From positions 59,918,761-59,982,760 of the forward strand of contig OZ024869.1 of the NCBI GenBank assembly GCA_964017185.1: DNA of 64,000 bases. The letters are read 5' to 3'. The notes under the pieces were generated by a model. It made no database searches. It worked only from the letters and a program-made list of their open reading frames with translations, and had not been told where the DNA came from. This stretch comes from Rugalucina vietnamica (Eukaryota; Mollusca; Bivalvia; Lucinida; Lucinidae). Shown here piece by piece: positions 55,991 to 64,000 of the stretch (its first letter is position 1; the number at the start of each line of letters is the position of its first letter). A program made the position numbers and the translations under genes.

Positions 55991-58900
55991 GTAAACACTA
56001 AGCTTTGCAGTTGCAACCATTAAAACCATGTCAACACGTTAAAACTAAGCGTTGTAGTTATAACCGTTAATTGCAACACGTTAGCACTAAGCATTGGATT
56101 TGCAACCGTTAATACCGTGGCAACATGATAAAACTAAGCGTTGCAGTTAAAACCGTTAATGACAACACGTAAACACTAAGCTTTGCATTTGCAACCGTTA
56201 AAACCGTGTCAACACGTTAAAACTAAGCGTTGTAGTTAAAACCGTTAATGGCAACACGTAAACACTAAGCTTTGCATTTGCAACCGTTAAAACAGTTGCA
56301 AACGTTAGTGTCAACATGTAAGCACTAACCGTTACAGTTGCAACCTTTAATGGCAACACGTTAACATTAAGCGTTAGTGGCAACACGTTAAAGCTAAGCG
56401 TTGCAGTTGCAAACGTTAGTGTCAACATGTAAGCATTAACCGTTGCAGTTGCAACCTTTAAAGGCAACACGTTAACATTAAGCATTGCAGTTGCAAGCGT
56501 TAGTGGCAACACGTTAAAACTAAGCGTTGCAGTTACAACCGTTAGTGTCAACATTACAGTAAGTGTAGCATTCGTTTACGTTAACACGTTGCAACCGTTT
56601 ATGTCAACATGTTAACACTTAGCATTGCAGTTGCAACCGTTAGTGTCAACATGTTTACACTAAGCGTTGCAGTTGCAACCGTTAATGACAACACGTTAAC
56701 ACTAAGCATTGCGGTTACAATGCGTTAAAACTAAGCGTTGTAGTTAAAACCGTTAATGACAACACGTAAACACTAAGCTTTGCATTTGCAACCTTTAAAA
56801 CCATGTCAACACGTTAAAACTAAGCGTTGTAGTTATAACCGTTAATTGCAACACATTAGCACTAAGCATTGGATTTGCAACCGTTAATACCGTGGCAACA
56901 CGTTAAAACTAAGCGTTGCAGTTAAAACCGTTAATGACAACACGTAAACACTAAGCTTTGCATTTGCAACCGTTAAAACAGTTGCAAACGTTAGTGTCAA
57001 CATGTAAGCACTAACCGTTACAGTTGCAACCTTAAATGCAACACGTTAACATTAAGCGTTAGTGGCAACACGTTAAAGCTAAGCGTTGCAGTTGCAAACG
57101 TTAGTGTCAACATGTAAGCACTAACCGTTGCAGTTACAACCTTTAAAGGCAACACGTTAACATTAAGCATTGCAGTTGCAAGCGTTAGTGGCAACACGTT
57201 AAAACTAAGCGTTGCAGTTACAACCGTAAGTGTCAACATTATAACAGTAAGTGTAGCATTTGCTTACGTTAATTTCAACACGTTAAAACGTTGCAACCGT
57301 TTATGTCAACATGTCAACACTTAGCATTGCAGTTGCAACCGTTAGTGTCAACATGTTTACACTAAGCGTTGCAGTTGCAACACGTTAACACTAAGCATTT
57401 CGGTTACAATGCGTTAAAACTAAGCGTTGCAGTTACAACCGTTATAACATTATAACAGTGTAGCATTTGCTTACGTTAATTTCAACACGTTAACACGTTG
57501 CAACCGTTTATGTCAACACTTAGCATTGCAGTTGCAACCGTTAGTGTCAACATGTTTACACTAAGCGTTGCAGTTGCAACCGTTAATGACAACACGTAAA
57601 CACTAAGCTTTGCATTTGCAACCATTAAAACCATGTCAACACGTTAAAACTAAGCGTTGTAGTTATAACCGTTAATTGCAACACGTTAGCACTAAGCATT
57701 GGATTTGCAACCGTTAATACCGTGGCAACATGTTAAAACTAAGCGTTGCAGTTAAAACCGTTAATGACAACACGTAAACACTAAGCTTTGCATTTGCAAC
57801 CGTTAAAACCGTGTCAACACGTTAAAACTAAGCGTTGTAGTTAAAACCGTTAATGGCAATACGTAAACACTAAGCTTTGCATTTGCAACCGTTAAAACAG
57901 TTGCAAACGTTAGTGTCAACATGTAAGCACTAACCGTTAGAGTTGCAACCTTTAATGGGAAGACGTTAACATTAAGCGTTAGTGGCAACACGTTAAAGCT
58001 AAGCGTTGCGGTTGCAAACGTTAGTGTCAACATGTAAGCACTAACCCTTGCAGTTGTAACCTTTAAAGGCAACACGTTAACATTAAGCATTGCAGTTGCA
58101 AGCGTTAGTGGCAACACGTTAAAACTAAGCGTTGCAGTTACAACCGTTAGTGTCAACATAACAGTAAGTGTAGCATTTGCTTACGTTAATTTCAACACGT
58201 TAACACGTTGCAACCGTTTAATGTCAACATGTTAACACTTAGCATTGCAGTTGCAACCGTTAGTGTCAACACGTTTACACTAAGAGTTGCAGTTGCAACC
58301 TTTAATGACAACACGTTAACACTAAGCATTGCGGTTACAATGCGTTAAAACTAAGCGTTGTAGTTAAAACCGTTAATGACAACACGTAAACACTAAGCTT
58401 TGCATTTGCAACCATTAAAACCATGTCAACACGTTAAAACTAAGCGTTGTAGTTATAACCGTTAATTGCAACACATTAGCACTAAGCATTGGATTTGCAA
58501 CCGTTAATACCGTGGCAACACGTTAAAACTAAGCGTTGCAGTTAAAACCGTTAATGACAACACGTAAACACTAAGCTTTGCATTTGCAACTATTAAAACC
58601 ATGTCAACACGTTAAAACTAAGCGTTGTAGTTATAACCGTTAATTGCAACACGTTAGCACTAAGCATTGGATTTGCAACCGTTAATACCGTGGCAACATG
58701 TTAAAACTAAGCGTTGCAGTTAAAACCGTTAATGCCAACACGTAAACACTAAGCTTTGCATTTGCAACCGTTAAAACCGTGTCAACACGTTAAAACTAAG
58801 CGTTGTAGTTAAAACCGTTAATGGCAACACGTAAACACTAAGCTTTGCATTTGCAACCGTTAAAACAGTTGCAAACGTTAGTGTCAACATGTAAGCACTA

Positions 58901-61735
58901 ACCGTTACAGTTGCAACCTTTAATGGCAACACGTTAACATTAAGCGTTAGTGGCAACACGTTAAAGCTAGGCGTTGCAGTTGCAAACGTTAGTGTCAACA
59001 TGTAAGCATTAACCGTTGCAGTTGCAACCTTTAAAGGCAACACGTTAACATTAAGCATTGCAGTTGCAAGCGTTAGTGGCACTAAGCATTGGATTTGCAA
59101 CCGTTAATACCGTGGCAACATGTAAAAACTAAGCGTTGCAGTTAAAACCGTTAATGACAACACGTAAGCTGCTTTGCATTTGCAACCGTTAAAACCGTGT
59201 CAACACGTTGAAACTAAGCGTTGTAGTTAATACCGTTAATGGCAACACGTAAACACTAAGCTTTGCATTTGCAACCGTCAAAACAGTTGCAAACGTTAGT
59301 GTCAACATGGAAGCACTAACCGTTACAGTTGCAACCTTTAATGGCAACACGTTAACATTAAGCGTTAGTGGCAACACGTTAAAGCTAAGTGTTGCAGTTG
59401 CAAACGTTAGTGTTAACATGTAAGCACTAACCGTTGCAGTTGCAACCTTTAAAGGCAACACGTTAACATTAAGCATTGCAGTTGCAAGCGTTAGTGGCAA
59501 CACGTTAAAACTAAGCGTTGCAGTTACAACCGTTACTTTCAACATTACAGTAAGTGTAGCATTTGCTTACGTTAATTTCAACACGTTAACACGTTGCAAC
59601 CGTTTATGTCAACATGTTAACACTTAGCATTGCAGTTGCAACCATTAGTGTCAACATGTTTACACTAAGCGTTGCAGTTGCAACCGTTAATTACAACACG
59701 TTAACACTAAGCATTGTGGTTGAAATGCGTTAAAACTAAGCGTTGTAGTTAAAACCGTTAATGACAACACGTAAACACTAAGCTTTGCAGTTGCAACCAT
59801 TAAAACCATGTCAACACGTTAAAACTAAGCGTTGTAGTTATAACCGTTAATTGCAACACGTTAGCACTAAGCATTGGATTTGCAACCGTTAATACCGTGG
59901 CAACATGATAAAACTAAGCGTTGCAGTTAAAACCGTTAATGACAACACGTAAACACTAAGCTTTGCATTTGCAACCGTTAAAACCGTGTCAACACGTTAA
60001 AACTAAGCGTTGTAGTTAAAACCGTTAATGGCAACACGTAAACACTAAGCTTTGCATTTGCAACCGTTAAAACAGTTGCAAACGTTAGTGTCAACATGTA
60101 AGCACTAACCGTTACAGTTGCAACCTTTAATGGCAACACGTTAACATTAAGCGTTAGTGGCAACACGTTAAAGCTAAGCGTTGCAGTTGCAAACGTTAGT
60201 GTCAACATGTAAGCATTAACCGTTGCTGTTACAACCGTTAGTGTCAACATTACAGTAAGTGTAGCATTCGTTTACGTTAATTTCAACACGTTAACACGTT
60301 GCAACCGTTTATGTCAACATGTTAACACTTAGCATTGCAGTTGCAACCGTTAGTGTCAACATGTTTACACTAAGCGTTGCAGTTGCAACCGTTAATGACA
60401 ACACGTTAACACTAAGCATTGCGGTTACAATGCGTTAAAACTAAGCGTTGTAGTTAAAACCGTTAATGACAACACGTAAACACTAAGCTTTGCATTTGCA
60501 ACCATTAAAACCATGTCAACACGTTAAAATTAAGCGTTGTAGTTATAACCGTTAATTGCAACACATTAGCACTAAGCATTGGATTTGCAACCGTTAATAC
60601 CGTGGCAACACGTTAAAACTAAGCGTTGCAGTTAAAACCGTTAATGACAACACGTAAACACTAAGCTTTGCATTTGCAACCGTTAAAACAGTTGCAAACG
60701 TAAGTGTCAACATGTAAGCACTAACCGTTACAGTTGCAACCTTAAATGCAACACGTTAACATTAAGCGTTAGTGGCAACACGTTAAAGCTAAGCGTTGCA
60801 GTTGCAAACGTTAGTGTCAACATGTAAGCACTAACCGTTGCAGTTACAACCTTTAAAGGCAACACGTTAACATTAAGCATTGCAGTTGCAAGCGTTAGTG
60901 GCAACACGTTAAAACTAAGCGTTGCAGTTACAACCGTAAGTGTCAACATTATAACAGTAAGTGTAGCATTTGCTTACGTTAATTTCAACACGTTAAAACG
61001 TTGCAACCGTTTATGTCAACATGTTAACACTTAGCATTGCAGTTGCAACCGTTAGTGTCAACATGTTTACACTAAGCGTTGCAGTTGCAACACGTTAACA
61101 CTAAGCATTTCGGTTACAATGCGTTAAAACTAAGCGTTGCAGTTACAACCGTTATAACATTATAACAGTGTAGCATTTGCTTACGTTAATTTCAACACGT
61201 TAACACGTTGCAACCGTTTATGTCAACACTTAGCATTGCAGTTGCAACCGTTAGTGTCAACATGTTTACACTAAGCGTTGCAGTTGCAACCGTTAATGAC
61301 AACACGTAAACACTAAGCTTTGCATTTGCAACCATTAAAACCATGTCAACACGTTAAAACTAAGCGTTGTAGTTATAACCGTTAATTGCAACACGTTAGC
61401 ACTAAGCATTGGATTTGCAACCGTTAATACCGTGGCAACATGTTAAAACTAAGCGTTGCAGTTAAAACCGTTAATGACAACACGTAAACACTAAGCTTTG
61501 CATTTGCAACCATTAAAACCGTGTCAACACGTTAAAACTAAGCGTTGTAGTTAAAACCGTTAATGGCAATACGTAAACACTAAGCTTTGCATTTGCAACC
61601 GTTAAAACAGTTGCAAACGTTAGTGTCAACATGTTAAGAGTTGCAACCTTTAATGGGAAGACGTTAACATTAAGCGTTAGTGGCAACACGTTAAAGCTAA
61701 GCGTTGCAGTTGCAAACGTTAGTGTCAACATGTAA
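55991..61735 (-). repeat. Satellite array, inverted orientation
   Basis: Same 42-47-bp monomers as 21.5-35.4 kb but on the opposite strand. A block of about 2 kb is duplicated inside: landmarks near 55,990-56,420 recur 3780 bp downstream, and after a 70-bp deletion near 60,230 the offset is 3710 bp (frames at 57,239 and 60,949). Unusual junctions, such as the truncated unit at 59,080-59,175, match junctions at 23,360-23,460 in the forward array. Confidence 0.95.
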
Positions 61736-61737
61736 GT

Positions 61738-61772
61738 TGACCCTATGACATTTGGTGAATGTCATAGGGTCA
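61738..61772. repeat. Perfect hairpin at the satellite boundary
   Basis: 15-bp arms TGACCCTATGACATT and AATGTCATAGGGTCA with loop TGGTG, starting 2 bp after the last satellite monomer. CTAA follows 7 bp later (61,780-61,783). Helitron 3' ends carry a hairpin shortly before CTRR, but the next base is A and not the usual T. Confidence 0.85.
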
Positions 61773-61783
61773 GTAAATTCTAA

Positions 61784-62452
61784 AATCTATATCTATTTTA
61801 GTGTTTATTTATCGTCCTTTATTGGCCTTTACGTCCCCTTTATGTCCTATATTATGGCGCAGAATTCCAGATATTTTACAGGAAATTGTATATGGCACTA
61901 CAGGAATTAGTAGGTATTACATACTTAGGTAGCGTAGTTAGTCTTGGCCAGTATAGGTAGATAGGTAGTTTTAGTGGTATTGTTATGTAATACTTGATAC
62001 TAACAAGCGTTCACGCATGTAACGGTTCTTTGCATTTGCCATTTACGATACTTTTGAACAAGTTCGTTTTTCTGTGCTATATTCGGAATATTCATAATTA
62101 TATTATTTCATATAATTACAGGTACGTTGTTTTAAGCCATCTTTTACAACTGATAAGCTGCAGCATCTTTAGTGTCATTTCATCATTAAGAAGTGTAATA
62201 TTTTATTATGATAACAAGATTTGATGTTATGTTGTAAATAAGCCTTGTCATGGTAAATTGCCAATGTCTGTACAATTTAAGGTTAGCTGCAAGGTAGACT
62301 AAATCCATTCCAGATATGTCACTTTATGTCATTTTATGTACTTTGTACTTGGCATTTGCCATTTACGATACTTCACCCTGGTCCGTCATTACGTACAGGA
62401 AATTAAAGCAACGTATATGTAACTAAAGCGCAACGTATAGTTTCTTAAAAAA
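61784..62452. other. AT-rich spacer, possible promoter side of the next exon
   Basis: No gene seen. GGCATTTGCCATTTACGATACTT occurs at about 62,033 (with a T in place of the first G) and 62,351. Sequences AACGTATATGTAAC and GCAACGTATAG lie just before the exon candidate. Confidence 0.4.
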
Positions 62453-62479
62453 ATGGCGGATTTTTGTGGACACGAATCG
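62453..62479 (+). CDS. Candidate first coding exon of a host gene
   Basis: AAAAAAATGGCGG is a good start context. The exon reads MADFCGHES and ends at a consensus splice donor, TCG|GTGAGTAAG (donor GT at 62,480-62,481, phase 0). Nine codons cannot identify the product. The next exon would be further right on the plus strand, and none was recognised in the remaining 1.5 kb. A chance ATG followed by a strong donor cannot be excluded. Confidence 0.4.
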
Positions 62480-62481
62480 GT

Positions 62482-63299
62482 GAGTAAGATTTGTTTATTG
62501 ATTCTGATGTTCCTTTTTTGTTTATCTTAATCAAACACACCTTACGGACCAGCAAAACTATTGTGTTATTTGCCTCGATCGGTACATTCTGCAGGAAATC
62601 ACCCATTTAAGTATAATGTTCGACACCCTTAGACAGCTGATTGCCAAATCGTGTGTTTTGAACTTCTCCGAGAAGAAAACCTTATATTGTGGTCAAAGTT
62701 CGATGGTAAATGGGTTGATTTTTGATGTCGAACATAGATACTGACCTAATAAGACGATCTGGCCAAAACAAAATTTCAAATGTCCTTTGGTAGCGAAATT
62801 ATTAATGATTTTTCGTTACAACGCATTCGACACCTAAAACGGTACAACGAAAAAACAACTAAAACGTTCTAATTTGTGTAAAATAAACCTTATTACGATA
62901 CTGTATGTAACATTCTTTGTTACTATAGCGTTTTATTTCATCCAAAGTTTTCATTTGTATACTTTTATCTCAAGATTTGCTGATATAGCTCACAGGTTAA
63001 ACCCTAAAACATTAAAATAGGCATCAAAACCATCATATGAAGCCAAACTCGAGTTTTATGGCGACTTAATGTTTAAATTTAAGAAAATTTTGGATAAGAG
63101 TAATGAAAAGACAAAATCTGATCATTTTGCTGTTAAATTTAAAAAAAAGATAGTCAATCGATATCGAAGAATCGGTTGAATTTAATGCAATATTCTGCAT
63201 GCTTAGTTTTTAATCCAGATACGGTAAAAAACTTTACTTTCCTCTTTTAAGTGCACGCCGGTGGGTGCATGGGCCCTAAGACTCAATGACGGTACAGAA
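62482..63299. other. AT-rich, intron-like sequence
   Basis: No open frame of note. It lies between the two exon candidates, which are on opposite strands. Confidence 0.4.
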
Positions 63300-63359
63300 C
63301 TAAAGCTGTCTTTGTCTGTTATAAGCTTTGCCACATTCATCACACTGATGCATTCTGGT
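63300..63359 (-). pseudogene. Partial C2H2 zinc-finger exon, ending early
   Basis: On the minus strand a splice-acceptor-like CTGTATTTCAG is followed by a frame reading HQCDECGKAYNRQRQL and then a stop (TAG at 63,300-63,302). CDECGKAY is the standard first half of a C2H2 finger: two cysteines three residues apart, then the GK-aromatic segment. The two histidines that should follow are missing, so this is a terminal exon giving a truncated finger, a decayed exon, or one interrupted by a frame change. The upstream exons would lie to the right. Zinc-finger homology is clear; gene identity is not. Confidence 0.5.
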
Positions 63360-63561
63360 CTGAAATACAGTAAAACAACTTAACATTTAGGCTTAGTATA
63401 GGTAAACATTTAGTTTTGATGGCTATTTGGGTTCTAGATAGTTGTACAGTTTCCTGTCATCTCGGCCCATGAAGCCTAGGGCCAAACTCTGGGGCTTTGT
63501 CCTTGCTGTAAATGACCTAGTGCATGATATTAAGGCTACATTAACTCCGTTAACTGCTATA

Positions 63562-63748
63562 ATAAACAGTGGCGGATTTAGAGGGGGTTCGGGGGGTTCA
63601 CTCGAAACCCCCCCCCCCCCCATGGGATCAAATTATTTCATTTTCATGGAGAAATTTCAGAAAAGTTAGGTTAATATAGGAAAACGAACCCCCTTTGTAA
63701 ATTTGAACCCCCCTTCCAGAAATCCTGGATCGGCCCCTGTATAAACAG
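63562..63748. mobile_element. Short inverted-repeat element with 8-bp direct repeats
   Basis: 171 bp between direct repeats ATAAACAG (63,562-63,569 and 63,741-63,748). The ends are imperfect inverted repeats: TGGCGGATTTAGAGGGGGTT at the left, and the reverse complement of the right end reads ACAGGGGCCGATCCAGGATT. Inside are CCCCC-rich tracts. A GGCGGATCCAGGATT-type terminus is common in marine invertebrate repeats. An 8-bp duplication would fit a hAT-type MITE. Confidence 0.6.
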
Positions 63749-64000
63749 CATCTGGATTTTTTCTGAAATATGAATGAAGCCATGAAACGTGAAATTGCAA
63801 TTTGCAATTTTGCATGCATCACTCATTTTCCAGAACACAATCCGAGATGCTGTCAGCAGTTAATATATGCCATGTATAGCCTCCACACCATTCACTAGGT
63901 CGCTCATTGCAACAGCAAAGTAAAACCTTTAACTCCAAAACACGGAAACAGAATCTAAATCCTTCGGGCAATATTACCTGTCTTGGGTTAACTAATCGTT

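Noticed and set aside
21455..61735. Centromere with CENP-B boxes
   Set aside because: No TTCGNNNNANNCGGG-type box was found in the monomers, and the arrays are only about 9 and 6 kb.

Overview
This is a eukaryotic, non-coding-rich window, most likely from a bivalve mollusc. The organism call rests on the style of its dispersed repeats (copies ending in TTTTAGCTCACCTGAG-like termini with GGAC-rich simple repeats) and on the LINE and SINE types present. It is an inference, not a database match. No complete host gene is visible. The recognisable long reading frames all belong to retroelements, and the rest is satellite DNA, DNA transposons, SINEs, tandem repeats and AT-rich spacer.

Layout. 0.3-2.1 kb: decayed LINE with a (GATTCA)n tail. 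2.7-4.4 kb: dispersed repeat fragments, a 191-bp tandem repeat and a GGAC microsatellite. 7.25-9.40 kb: a 2.15-kb DNA transposon with perfect 92-bp terminal inverted repeats. These begin with CACAGTG, the same seven bases as the RAG recombination-signal heptamer, and are flanked by a 5-bp target duplication (TAGTT). 11.2-16.9 kb: a roughly 0.6-kb tandem duplication whose first copy is split by a 4.5-kb, 5'-truncated LINE ending in (ACTTG)n. 17.1-20.4 kb: a LINE on the minus strand with an uninterrupted endonuclease plus reverse-transcriptase frame and a C-terminal C2H2 finger. 21.3-35.4 kb: a satellite array of 42-47-bp monomers, interrupted by a complete and very young Ty3/gypsy element (28,614-33,240; LTRs differ at one position; TSD GCTTA). 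35.6-45.8 kb: AT-rich DNA with a tRNA-derived SINE, a 692-bp tandem duplication, a cluster of GTTAC-N4-GTTAC motifs and a CpG-rich MITE with 27-bp TIRs and a TA duplication. 46-56 kb: spacer with SINEs, minisatellites and a CRE-like cluster. 56.0-61.7 kb: the same satellite in inverted orientation, sharing specific rearrangement junctions with the first array and ending next to a perfect hairpin. 62.4-63.4 kb: two small host-exon candidates, a first coding exon with a consensus splice donor (+) and half of a C2H2 zinc finger after an acceptor (-).

The main points for a second look are the CACAGTG-ended Transib/RAG-like element, the GTTAC-N4-GTTAC cluster, the inverted satellite arrays carrying a recent gypsy insertion, the layered duplication at 37.1-39.2 kb, and the MITE at 45.1 kb. 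No copy number, expression or homology search could be done here, so family names below the superfamily level are tentative.
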